NCBI GenBank assembly: GCA_018894105.1
Contig: CM032117.1
Span: 37,552,501-37,616,500 of the forward strand
Source: Jacaranda mimosifolia
Lineage: Eukaryota > Streptophyta > Magnoliopsida > Lamiales > Bignoniaceae
Direction of reading: 5' to 3'
DNA: 64,000 bases
In this document: in pieces, positions 12,885 through 23,193 of the stretch
Layout of the letters: every line of letters begins with the position of its first letter
How positions within the stretch are numbered: position 1 is the first letter of the stretch
Notes under the pieces: generated by a model
Databases searched by the model: none
Seen by the model: only the letters and a program-made list of their open reading frames with translations
What the model was told of the DNA's origin: nothing
Program-made: the position numbers and the translations under genes

Positions 12885-13289
12885 GGGTTTGTTTGCTTTG
12901 AATGATGTGATTAGAAGTGATATATAAGTGAATGGATACATTTTAAACCCATTATATAATATTATAATTTTATGTTTGGTTGGTAAAATTACTTTATAAA
13001 TTTACTATTATATCTTTTATACTATTTAATAAGTTTCACAATTTTCTCATTCTTCCCCATTCTTAGGAGCATGGTTTAATTGGAAATAAGATAAAAAATA
13101 TACCCTATTAGATCTTTGTAATTCTTATTACACCAAATGAAGCATTCCCCACTTTGGTCCATTTTCCAAAAACAACAATAAATAATATTGGGCCTAGGAT
13201 TTATCAAGGGCTTTTATCAATTGAAACAAATATTAAAACATGCTCGATTACGTATATATCACACCTAATCAAGCCAAGCAAACAAGGCC
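12885..13289. mobile_element. Tourist/PIF-Harbinger-like MITE (putative)
   Basis: The ends are imperfect inverted repeats of about 35 bp. The left starts GGGTTTGTTTGCTTTGAATG; the right, read on the other strand, starts GGCCTTGTTTGCTTGGC. Both reach a shared GTGATATATA. The element is about 405 bp, AT-rich and non-coding. Flanking triplets are TTA on the left and GTA on the right, compatible with a decayed 3-bp duplication. The TTGTTTG end fits the PIF/Harbinger group. Confidence 0.6.
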
Positions 13290-13739
13290 GTAGAGTATTG
13301 TTTTGTAGACTCAATTAAACGCTTGAACTTTCTTGACTCAATCTAGTATGGGCAAGTAGAGGTATCTTTGTTACTCAGTATTCTCTTTATTAGAATCACT
13401 AGACAACTCATGCACATTGTGATTTAGTTCCTGAAGTCCATTATCATCTGTAGGAGAGTAATCTTCACGAATCATGGAAACATCTAGGTGGCTCTCTTGA
13501 ACCCCATCTATTGATGAGGTTCTCCCTAAATAGTGTCCTAATCAAGAATGTAACAAAAGATGCATGTTAATAATGCCAATTTAATTCATCATGTATGTAT
13601 GTTCCTAAGTCCTAATATAGATCAAATTGTGTTGTTGAAACAAGTGCATAGAATTTTCTATGACCTTATACACCACATCTTAAGAAGATTGTAAACACAT
13701 ATAAAATAAAGGGCTAAATACCTATGCATCTCAGAGGTT
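13290..13739. other. Intergenic DNA, no gene seen
   Basis: No supported feature. Confidence 0.4.
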
Positions 13740-14495
13740 TGGTTTTGATTTAATTGGTTTGATTTAACTTTTTAAATTAATCATGTTATGTTGACTAATT
13801 AATTTAGTCAAGCATCTTTTCTATCTAACCCATTTAGATGAATTTATCTAAAACTTTAGATAACTCTCTAAATTTTCTTGTGCATGATCCGAGACTTCTA
13901 TATGTGATCCATTAGATTCATCAATTAATTAGAAATGAGCTCGCAATGCCTTGCAATTAAATTAGTGAATAAAAATATTTTGTTTAATTACAAATCCTTT
14001 TAATTAATTTGAATTAAATCTCCATTAATTCAAGAGTACCTGACATCCATAGTCGATATCTAGCTACAAGCTTATAGAACCCAATTAATCGGATGAATTA
14101 TTTGTGTCAACCCTTCCACTTACAAATTCTATGCAAATACAGTTCTTCCATTTCTTATCTTTTGATGGAGGCCTAAAGCTAAGTTATTAATCGGTTTCCT
14201 AATAACCTCAATAACTATATATCTATTTTTGATGAATGGTTCCTATGACCTCAACTTTGAAAATGCTTTCCAAATTGTTATACTACCTTGCGCAAGAATT
14301 CTTGAAGTTGATCGTCATAGAAAACATAGGAGATCAACTCCTTTTTCAAGATGAGCAAACGAATCCCATTAATCTCTATATTTGAGTAGTTTATGCCCAA
14401 TGCAAGTCCTATATGCTACGTGGTTGGGACAAACACCAAGGCACAAGGACTTAAGAATAAAGTTACCATGGAACCTCAAGTCTAAAAACTAATTA
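13740..14495 (-). mobile_element. Diverged fragment of the 2.2-kb copia-type LTR family
   Basis: Matches in order the minus-oriented LTR at 50443-52657. Shared landmarks are GAGTACCT, ATGCAAATAC, AACCTCAA, AACATAGGAGAT and GTTACCATGGA. The copy is truncated at both ends and clearly more diverged than the copies inside the Athila element, so it is an older insertion. It does not code. Confidence 0.65.
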
Positions 14496-14539
14496 TATAC
14501 ACTATTGCAAACTAGAGAAATTTTCATTATGAGAGTGAT

Positions 14540-15480
14540 TATAAGCCTGAAGGGGGGAGGGGGGAGGGTGTGAATGTGTGAATGTGTGAATTAGGTTTAA
14601 GGGATTTTAATGCAGCGAAAGTTTATCATTCAAAAAAAAAAATTAGCCTTTCAAAATGCTTTAAGTCTTTTATAGAAAACTATTTTAGTCAGTGATTGGA
14701 ATTCATAAATACCAATTAAACAACCAGTCAGACTAGTGATAATAGCAGTAAAATAAGAGTAAATGAACATTCGAATTTATAGTGCCTTAACTCTTTTGTA
14801 GAAATACCAGTTAAACAACTAGTCAAACCAGTTATAATAGCAGTAAAACAGAAGTAAATGAACACTAAAATTTATAGTAGTTCGGCAAATGCCTACTCCA
14901 ATACCGAAGCTTTCACTTAGGATTTTGAATATGTCAAATCAATTAAGATATGAGAATGTTTTAGAAGTAAGTATAATAATTTGATAGAATGAAAGTTAAG
15001 GATCTGAAACACCTTAGTAAGGTGAAAACCAGCTCTTCAAAAAGAGCTAAACTGAAATCCTAAATGGAACAAGGTAGATTCCAAAATTCTGCAAAACCAA
15101 CTGCTTTGTGAATAGGCCTAGGGGAACTTTTGCTGGTCTTACTTGCACAACCTCTATGGACTATTACGCGAGTTGCTGTCACTCCATACGATAAGCTCTA
15201 ATATCTCCTTTCAGACTGGAACCTAGAACACTGTAGAAGATTCCAACAACACCGCTCTACTAGTTTCTTTACCTAGAGGTCCTTAAAGCAACCAAACGCC
15301 CAATTTGCTATCTTCATGGGGTTCCTTGAGAACAAGTCCGGCTCCCATCCCTCTTCACCACTATGTCCTTCGAGACATAAACGACTTTGTCCTCATCTTT
15401 CTAAGGTCTGTCAAGGGCGACCTTCTTCACCACAAGGTCCCTCAAAAACATAGATAGAGTAAGGAATTAGCAGCACTTAA
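14540..15480. repeat. Unclassified dispersed repeat with a ~95-bp tandem duplication
   Basis: Begins with a G-rich run and repeated TGTGAATG words. A block starting ATACCA(A/G)TTAAACAAC and ending ATGAACA.T..AATTTATAG is duplicated in tandem (about 14708-14802 and 14803-14895). A TAGTTCGGCAAATGCCTACTC motif follows, then a less AT-rich tail. The wording resembles non-coding parts of plant LTR retrotransposons, but no LTR ends or domains are visible. Confidence 0.35.
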
Positions 15481-15817
15481 GCACAAAATGTGTATGAGCA
15501 TATCACACTTCTCAAGAGCACCTAACAAAGATATTTTCCCAACTTAGTGGTTCACTTAAAATAATGATGTATATTTTTTATTTTGGCTTATGTCCAATGG
15601 CTATAAGTCCTTAATTAGGTAAGTGTCGGTTGGAATCAAATAAGAAAACAAGATATAATGGTAAAAATCCATTAGCACCATGAATTGTGGATTTATCAAT
15701 AAGTACTACAAGATTGATTTCTTTCCTAAATCATAAATATATGAATCAGGCTAGAATCTTCAAGTGATCTTTTAAATATAGAAAGTGTATACTAGTGCAT
15801 AGACAGTATATCTACAC
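15481..15817. other. Intergenic DNA, no gene seen
   Basis: Ordinary AT-rich sequence up to the start of the plastid-derived block. Confidence 0.4.
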
Positions 15818-16181
15818 CAGAGGAAGGGGATGATGATGTCAAGTCAAAGTGCCCTTTATGCCCTAGGCAACACACGTGCTACAATGGCTGAGACAAAAGG
15901 TCATGATCCCAGGTGAGCTAACCCTAAAATCCCATCCTCAGTTCGGATTACAGGCTGCAACTTGCCTACATGAAGCTGGAATGGCTAGTAATCACTAGTC
16001 AACCAAATGGCGGCGAATTCATTCCCAGGCCTTGTACATACCAGTCCATCACGCTATGGGAGTTGGCCATGCCCAAAGTCGTTACCTTAATCGCAAGTAG
16101 GAGGATGTCCAAGGCTAGTGATTGGAGTGAATTCATAACAAGGTAGCCGTACTGGAAGGTGCGACTGGATCACCTCCTTTT
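15818..16181 (+). pseudogene. rrn16: 3' end of plastid 16S rRNA gene (nuclear plastid DNA)
   Basis: The last about 360 bp of a plastid 16S rRNA gene. Landmarks in order are GTCAAGTC, ACACACGTGCTACAATGG, CAGTTCGGATTACAGGCTGCAACT, GGCCTTGTAC, AACAAGGTAGCCGTACTGGA and the terminal GGATCACCTCC (anti-Shine-Dalgarno region). Many C to T and G to A changes, for instance in the decoding-region wording (CACACCGCCCG replaced), and small indels show decay after transfer to the nucleus. It cannot supply a working rRNA. Confidence 0.93.
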
Positions 16182-16308
16182 CAAAAAGAGCTAATGCTTG
16201 TTAGGTATTTTAGTTTGACACTACTTCACACCCAAAATAAAAAGAAGAGAGCTAAGACCAAGCTCATGAGCTTATTGTCCTAGGTCAGAACAAGTGTCAG
16301 AAGAATGA
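16182..16308 (+). other. Plastid 16S-trnI spacer fragment
   Basis: Continues collinearly from the 16S end as in plastomes (AGAGCTAATGCTTGTT, TTTGACACTACTTCACACCC, GACCAAGCTCATGAGCTTATTGTCCTAGGTC). An internal deletion of roughly 50 bp lies before GACCAAGC. The trnI gene itself is not reached; the block jumps to psbE-region DNA near 16308. Confidence 0.8.
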
Positions 16309-16411
16309 TAGCTGTACTGATTTGGTATACTCTAAAGATGAAATTTCAGTTATTACCTTTTCCTGATCTCATCTTTTACCGGATCGATCCCATTTAGCTG
16401 TACAAGAATAT

Positions 16412-16675
16412 ATGGAGCTGAGCATATCTGGAAGCATGGGAAAATGTTCCTTTGCTGATATTATTATCAGTATTCTATATCGGATCATTCATAGCATTAC
16501 CGTACTATTCCTATTCATTGCGAGTTGGTTATTCGTCAGTACCGATTTAGCTTACGATGTATTTAAAAGTCCTTGGCCAAACAAGTATTGCACAGAGAGC
16601 CGACAAGGAGTTCCATTAATAATTGGCTGTTTTGATCCTTTGGAACAACTCGATGAATTTAGTAGATCATTTTAG
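16412..16675 (+). pseudogene. psbE: psbE (cytochrome b559 alpha), plastid-derived copy
   Basis: In plastids this protein is the alpha subunit of cytochrome b559 in photosystem II. The frame keeps the family order: SFADII, IHSIT with the heme-ligand His, [33 protein letters not shown] and stop. The original start codon has become ATA (in AGCATATCTGG, at about 16424-16426). The open frame runs only because an upstream ATG happens to be in phase. Many substitutions (for example Gly to Asp in VSTG) mark it as decaying. No transit peptide is present, so a nuclear product would not reach the plastid. Confidence 0.92.
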
Positions 16676-16689
16676 GAGGCCCTAATAAA

Positions 16690-16758
16690 ATGACTATAGA
16701 TCGAACCTATCCAATTTTTACAGTACAATGGTTGGTTGTTTGCGGCCTAGCTGTACCT
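16690..16758 (+). pseudogene. psbF: psbF (cytochrome b559 beta), truncated plastid-derived copy
   Basis: Lies 14 bp after the psbE stop, as in the plastid psbE-psbF operon. It begins [12 protein letters not shown]. The heme-ligand His position reads Cys (VVCGLAVP). The match stops after about 23 codons, where sequence of another plastid gene on the opposite strand begins. Confidence 0.88.
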
Positions 16759-16928
16759 ATCTAGAGTCCCATATTTAGTAATGCCAGAACTCTTTCTTTT
16801 GTATTGAGGGTCGTTGAAATAAGCAAGAATACTATCTACAAAAAATGCCATTGATGGGGATTTCAATCGAGATACCTTAAGGGGGAACTAGTTCGTCCTC
16901 GCGTTCTTGACTCGATTAGATTGGAATG
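16757..16928 (-). pseudogene. rpoC2: Plastid rpoC2-like fragment
   Basis: The minus strand reads [17 protein letters not shown] then ITKYGTL, with EIPINGIF just upstream in a neighbouring frame. I recognise this order from the plastid RNA polymerase beta'' subunit. The stretch is short and frameshifted. In plastomes rpoC2 is not adjacent to psbF, so this is a separate piece joined to it. Confidence 0.6.
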
Positions 16929-16930
16929 TC

Positions 16931-17540
16931 GATGTAAGGAACCATGGCATATATGTTTGGAATAGATTCTAATTTGAAAGAGTTGAAAAACACTATCTTG
17001 TTGAAATGTTCTATACATCTGCCCTCTCTCAACACATTTCTTTAGACAAAGACTCTGTTTTTTCTTCTTTTCGGATAGTAAATATTTCTCAGAACATAGA
17101 GTGTGAATAAAACCCATGTTTGAATTGAGATGCTAATGCAAGTTCTTCTCTTCTGAATCATATAGATTCATATTTGAAAGAGGTTGACAATAAGTTCTTT
17201 CAAAATTGACTCTTTGTCCCTCTATTAAAGGTGTTCGAAAAATGTTTGTGATTGAGTAAATAGTTCTACGAACGAATGGTTCTTATCGACTTGAAAATTG
17301 GAAAGATTTGTACAAGTTATATGTTTTGCCACCACTTTGTGGAAAATCGTTAGACATAAAGATGTTAGATACCTGTGACTTGATTGGTAAAATAGTATCT
17401 CTCCCCCCAAAAGTATGTTTTGTTTGCCGACGCACAAATTAAGAAAATATTTTGTTGTGAATGAACAAGATATTGAGGAATTGTCCATACGTACAATCAT
17501 AATTATTGATACGGGTCTTTTGCACAAAAAAATAGTGTTA
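16931..17540 (-). pseudogene. ycf2: Plastid ycf2 fragment
   Basis: The minus strand matches an internal part of Ycf2 in order, in shifting frames: [20 protein letters not shown] near 17480-17410, FVELFTQS and related wording near 17270, then [20 protein letters not shown] and [16 protein letters not shown] near 17100-17000, ending with a PWFLT-type segment near 16940. Several frameshifts break it. Ycf2 is a very large plastid protein of the inverted repeat; only about 600 bp is present. Confidence 0.88.
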
Positions 17541-18276
17541 AAAGTAACAATATTTATGTGCATGAGATGAAGTTAGCCATTTATAAGCATATTGATCAAA
17601 TAAAATTGTCTCAAAAAGAGTAATATTTATACCAATCCAATTAGCTTGTGGGACACTACTCAAAAAATTAAAAAAAAATTAAAAAATAAAATAAGTAAGA
17701 AGAAATAAATCAAATTAAACCTTGATGGACATTAAGTATCTAGCCATTCTATATAAAACTAGTTCAGATTTCTATCGAAGGAAGTAACGAGGGGTTTGGT
17801 GAATCCCCTGGGCTTCTAATAATTAGACTGTAGTAAGAGATAGAAGACAAGATTCTTGTTCCACAAAATGCAATATATATATAGGTTAGTTAAATTTTCT
17901 TTTTTGTTTTCTATAGACATCCTTATTGACCATTATATTTTATGGCCAAATGATTATTTGGTTCTTGTATTCACTGCAAACATTTAAAAAAGAACATTTT
18001 CATGATATTCACAAAAGAACATAAAAGTTGGTATTAAATTTTATCAACAGTTTCAATGCTGAATGCACAAATTCCTCAACATGGTAGAATTCATGAGGGC
18101 AAGCCGCCACCTGTTGACCGTTCAGATCTTGGATGAACATATTTGTTGCAAATTTCCACTATTTGATGGGCTAACATTTTTCTTTCCCTTTTTGGTTCCT
18201 AAAACCCAAAAACCCAATTCCAAAATTTACCTAGGTTAGGTATCGGGAATTAGGGTATCCAGTGAATGATCGGACA
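17541..18276. other. Intergenic DNA, no gene seen
   Basis: No further plastid match that I can support after about 17540. An A-rich run lies near 17665. Confidence 0.4.
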
Positions 18277-19078
18277 TAGGGCTATCAATGGATCGGATTT
18301 TAATTCGAATTCAATCCAAATTTTAAGATTTTTATCCGATTAAAATGTCTGATGGATCAGATTTGAGTATAAATATCCATAATTCGAAATAAGTGGATTT
18401 GATATAGAATTATACAATCTGATCCGATAAAGATCCAAATTCGAATTTTATTAAGTATATTATTAAATTGATAATTATATAATATAAATTATATTAATGA
18501 AGACTTTTGACTAGAATGCAATATATGTGATATTATAATTGATAATTTTTACTTCTTTGAAGCAATTAATTTAATAAAGTAATTATATATATACGTCTGT
18601 TTCATATTATAGCCTAAATACACAATTTATAATGACTTATACACTGTAAAATATACATTACCGAATGATCAATTTGATACAACCCCCATGGATTATGCCT
18701 TAAATCTTTAGCTTTTGTAATGATATGATAAAAAGTTATGAAAAAAATCTAAATTTAAGTTCTCTTAACTTTGTAAATATTATATTTGGATTAAAAGGTA
18801 ATCTTGAAATCTCATATAACATGTCTTATAAGACGGTTCTTTCTAATAATATAAAAATTTAAAGAACGTAAATTTTTTTTTTACTTTCTTTTCGGATCGA
18901 ACTTTCTTATCGGGTTTCGGATTTTTATCGGATCCGGACATGAAATTGGCATGCATAGATTCTATAGGACTCGAATTCGAATTCGGTTATATATACATGT
19001 TATCGGATTTGGATTCGGATTTGGATTCGAATTCGAATTATCCTGATTTAATCCAAATTCGACCTGTTGACAGCCCTA
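18277..19078. mobile_element. hAT-type non-autonomous element, ~800 bp
   Basis: Terminal inverted repeats TAGGGCTATCAA (left) and TAGGGCTGTCAA (right, read on the other strand). Subterminal regions are rich in GGATTCGGAT, GAATTCGAAT and related words in both orientations, a plant hAT pattern. Flanks give a partial 8-bp duplication sharing GGACA (ATCGGACA against TAGGGACA). No transposase remains; the 84-residue frame at 18940-19194 is chance. Confidence 0.7.
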
Positions 19079-19745
19079 GGGACAAGGTTGGGACCGAAAA
19101 TTCTTGTCCTAATCTACCCAAACCCAATTGTCCTTATCTCGGACCCACTTTTATTTTACACATCCACCACAAAAGTTTGGTGATAATTAGTTAATTTAAA
19201 CAACATAAGAGAAAAATATAAAAATATAGCAACCAAAAGTATAGGTGATTAGTGATTACTATAGACAGCTTGTTAGACACATATACATACATATATATAT
19301 ATATACTAGTGAGGTATGCACTGTGCGAGGTACGGTGTCGTGCCGTGTCATTAATTAATTGTATCTAAGTATAATAATAAAAATTTTAAATATATACTTT
19401 ACAAAACAACATCATTATAATTTCATCTTCAATTAAAAGTTTGTTTCACATAAAGAAACTATATGAAATAGTATATTTAGAAGCACAACCTCTTCGACTA
19501 CCGTAAATATTTATGTCTTAAATACCCATAGTATGTAAGAACCCAAGAAAAAAAAGAGAGAAGACATAAAAGGAATTGAACACAAAATCAAAAATCTACA
19601 TACAATAAAATATACCAAACAACAGATTACATAGTGATGTCTATAGCAAAATAAGAGAACACAAACCCAGAATAATAACAAACAAACACAAAGACTAACT
19701 TTAAACTCTCACCTTTTAAAATAGGAGAGAATAAAAGCAAAAACC
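19079..19745. other. Intergenic DNA with (TA)n microsatellite
   Basis: AT-rich, with an alternating TA/CA tract near 19280-19305. No gene seen. Confidence 0.45.
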
Positions 19746-21876
19746 CTAACTCTATATTTGGTTGCATTTCTTCAAAATATTTTTCAACTTCCAAAACAAG
19801 TCACCACATTTCCCAAATTTAACTCCCAAACTACTTTTTTATACCCAAAATACCACCAAAAGCCAAAAAAAAAAAGGGCACACTTACTTCATTCTTTTTT
19901 CAATCTACTTTTCTCATTACTCATCCATTTCCCATTCTCTTAGTCCACTTCACTCATTCATATATATATAAATTTACATATACAAAAATATTAAAATTTT
20001 ATTAATTAAAAGTTTTTATTTTTTTTGGATTTAGTTATAAATTTAATGAAAAAAATAAATATAGTATAATAAAATTTAGATAATGTAAAACATTCAATAA
20101 AATATTAATCAAATAAATTAAAACAATTATCTAAAAATATTTAAAAAATTAATTGTAATTTAAAAATACTATTTTATTTATTTTTCTACTTTTGAATAAA
20201 ATATATTTGATGAGATCTTTTCAGTATATTAGGTTCTCTTTCTCGGCCTGATGGATTAATAAATTGAAAAGGTAGTGAGGGTATCAACAAGGGTGCGGGT
20301 CGAATTTTGCAGTTAGGAAACACGCATTAGGCTAGCGAAGAGGATCCTCAGTTAAAACCTTCCGATGCTTAAGTTAGTACGCTTTCAACGAGAAGTCAAT
20401 TAGGTAAAGTAATGACTTAGTATATGTAGAAGAGCCCCCTTTCGTTTATGAGTAGCAGGTATTTATAGTGCCTGGCAAGGGGAGGAAAAGACGGCTTTGG
20501 CCCTATTATGGGTTAGTTCTTCTCTCCTCCACATAGGGCCTTTGTAGGTCCTTTCAACCTAATCCGCCACCATGCTTATGAACGGCCAGTAATAAGGAGC
20601 GTCCTTATCGCCATTAATGCAAAGGTGATGGGCTAACAGAGCCATTAAATGCGAATAGGACGATGGTTTGGCCGCATTAAATACATACATGATTGGTGGC
20701 AGGTGTTGCAATTAATACTCATGTGATCGGAAGTTCGTTCCCTTGTGGGCACCGTCAACCACGGGTGGTTGCCAGAACTCAACCTACTCACTATGGAACT
20801 TGGTCGATGGAACTCGACCTATCCTTTTACAAGGTCAGCCGATCGACCTCAGGAGGTCAATTTATTTTGTTCGTGCCCTAATCTGATGTCATTATTTGGG
20901 CTTCAACCTGGGCTTGGGCCTGTTGGTAATACCAAATTGTGGGCAGAGTATCAATTAGGCTTGTGGGCTATACCCATATCAATATTATTTACCAATAGTT
21001 TGTTTATGATTCAATGTATTATTTACTAATTACAAAGTAAATATGTTTAGTATATTACATAGTTAGGTTATTTTATTTAATAGTTAATATATAATTTAAT
21101 TATTTTATTTATTTTTATTGAATAATTTTTTACTAATTATTATAACTTTATATTAAATAATTTATTTAAACAATAAGTATATTCATAATTATGAATTTAT
21201 TAAAATATAACTAATATGTTTATTAACTCGTATATTTACGAGTAAATATATTATTAATTAAGGTCTTATTAAAATATTATTTATATTAGTAAATACATTA
21301 ATTATTGCTTGATAATTAAAATATTATCATTATTATGTCAAATATTACTTAATTAATTACTATTAATATTACTAATTATAGAAATTTTAAAAAAATTATT
21401 TAATTAGTGGTGCATAATAATACTTTTAACAATTTTCTTTTGCTTAATTATCATTAAATAAAATTTTATAATTAAATATTGTTGTTTTAATTTCATAATT
21501 TGTATTCATTTCATCAAATTACTATGTCATATAATTTCCTTAATTAGAAAATATTTTAAAGTAAGTTTAAATTTTAATTAATTACACATTATTTCATTGT
21601 ATCAATCATTACAAATATATACATATATACATCAACCATCTATATATTTATTAAATTTAAAAATACAATTTCATCCTATAAACCCAATAAAAAGTAAATG
21701 ATTTGATATTTACAGTAAAATTTATCTCTTGCAAAACAATTCCAAACAAACAATTTCATTTTCATGTTTTCCCAAAACCAAATCAACCAGTGAGACTATT
21801 TTCTAATTTTAACTTTCAAAATACCTTTACTCAAAATATTTTCAAAAAATTCCCAAAATGCAATCAAACAGAGCCC
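19746..21876. mobile_element. Putative TIR DNA element interrupted by a solo LTR
   Basis: The left side (about 19752-19790) reads CTCTATATTTGGTTGCATTTC followed by TTCAAAATATTTTTC. The right side at 21876, read on the other strand, starts GGGCTCTGTTTGATTGCATT and reaches TTTTTTGAAAATATT. This is an imperfect inverted repeat of 40 bp or more. No target duplication or transposase was found. The interior is AT-rich and holds the Tat-like solo LTR at 20231-20981. Confidence 0.35.
20231..20981 (-). mobile_element. Tat-like solo LTR with perfect ATATT duplication
   Basis: On the minus strand the LTR starts TGATATGGGTATAGCCCACA, related to the TGATGTGGGATAGCCC start of the LTRs at 45255 and 55761. 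It shares other words with them: GCATTAAAT boxes, a TATTTATAG box near 20460 that reads CTATAAATA on the minus strand (likely TATA box), and CTCCGATGCT-like wording. It is flanked by ATATT at 20226-20230 and 20982-20986. The expected terminal dinucleotide at 20231 is mutated (AG for TG). No internal region is present, so it arose by LTR-LTR recombination. Confidence 0.8.
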
Positions 21877-22345
21877 AAGCTCACCTCACAGAAGAAGAAG
21901 AAGAGAAAAAAAAAAGACATCCGAGCAAATTATCCAAGCGCAACCCACAATTAGCATCCACGGTTGCTCATCATTGGGTTAATCAATAAGAACATAAACC
22001 ACATTAAAGAAAAGCTCAAATAGATTCTCAGTCATGGTAATGTATATATTATAATAATAACACATTAATAAACTGGAAAAAAAGAAAAGAGAGAAAAAAC
22101 AAAAATGCTTATCCTATGGTAATGCAGCGAATGATGCGACTGAATAAACCCTCTCCTCAAAACCCAAAGCTAGATCAATAAAGTGTCTTCTGGTTTTAGA
22201 AGAAAGGTGGAAATTTCTTCTCAATAATAATCTAACATCCCAAAGAAAAATGAAAGCACTTAGTATAGAAATCCACAAAACCAAGAACCAAAATACGCTT
22301 TTGTTAAATAAAGGAAGAGTCTAGGAAGAATCAAATGACAATGTT
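21877..22345. other. Intergenic DNA, no gene seen
   Basis: AT-rich with A-runs; no supported feature. Confidence 0.4.
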
Positions 22346-22862
22346 TCATCATACAGGGAGTAGGAGTTTAAACGAGTTGAGCTTGAGTCTAAACGAGTTG
22401 AGCTAGCAAGACTCAAGCTCAACTCGTCTATTAATTTATTAGCTCGAGCTTTGGGTTATGTTCGAGCTCGGTCAAGTCTAAACACCAAACTGGGACTCTG
22501 CTCATTCCAACAGAGGAATGCACGAGCGAGTCTTATCGAATTCGACTTGATAAGATTCATTATAGAAAAATAGAAAAGTTCGATTTGTATAAATTCGAAA
22601 GAATCAGAGCTCATATAATCTTGGATGAACTCGAACTCGTTTGAACTCAAAACAAAATCTACAATTATAAACTTTTTAAATAATTTTGTTGTTTTCCTAA
22701 AAATTATTATTATTATTATTATTATTTACTTACTTTTATGGGCCTTATTACATGGATTTAGATCGTACCTCTATATATATATATATATATATATCATAAA
22801 AGAGCTCATTTGACTTGCTTGACTGATGAACTTGAACTTGAAAAGATCAAGTCAAGCGTGAA
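22346..22862. repeat. GAGCTTGAG-type non-autonomous repeat with microsatellites
   Basis: The left part repeats TAAACGAGTTGAGCT and GACTCAAGCTCAACTCG words; the right part has GAACTTGAACTTGA and GATCAAGTCAAGC. Such GAGCTCGAGCTTGAG-rich ends occur in plant hAT-like non-autonomous elements, but clear termini were not found. Inside are an (ATT)n tract (about 22703-22726) and a (TA)n tract (about 22772-22794). Confidence 0.4.
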
Positions 22863-23193
22863 TCATTTATGAATCATCCCATCTCATCCATTCTCCTAAG
22901 AAGAAGAAAAAAAAAAAAAAGAAAGAAAGGAAAATGCAATTTGCTATGGGAAAGACCCCCAAATAAAGATAAGAGAAAATCCCAACTACCGATCCCAATC
23001 AAAAATAAGTCTTATGAATTATGGAAGTTTGATCATTATACAAAAATCAAAGCTTAACATAAACAAGTATTATGGATGGATTGATCTGAAAACATAGTCA
23101 TATTCAATATTCCGAATGGAAGGATTCCATAAAATCCTTATAAACTTAAAAAAACTGTGACAGACACAATCCCCATTGCCATAGAAAGAATCA
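22863..23193. other. Intergenic DNA downstream of the RPT3 pseudogene
   Basis: A long A-run near 22910. No gene seen. Confidence 0.4.

Noticed and set aside
16182..16411. Possible plastid tRNA gene between 16S and psbE
   Set aside because: The 16S spacer is cut before trnI; no cloverleaf or TTCAAGTCC-type T-loop is present.
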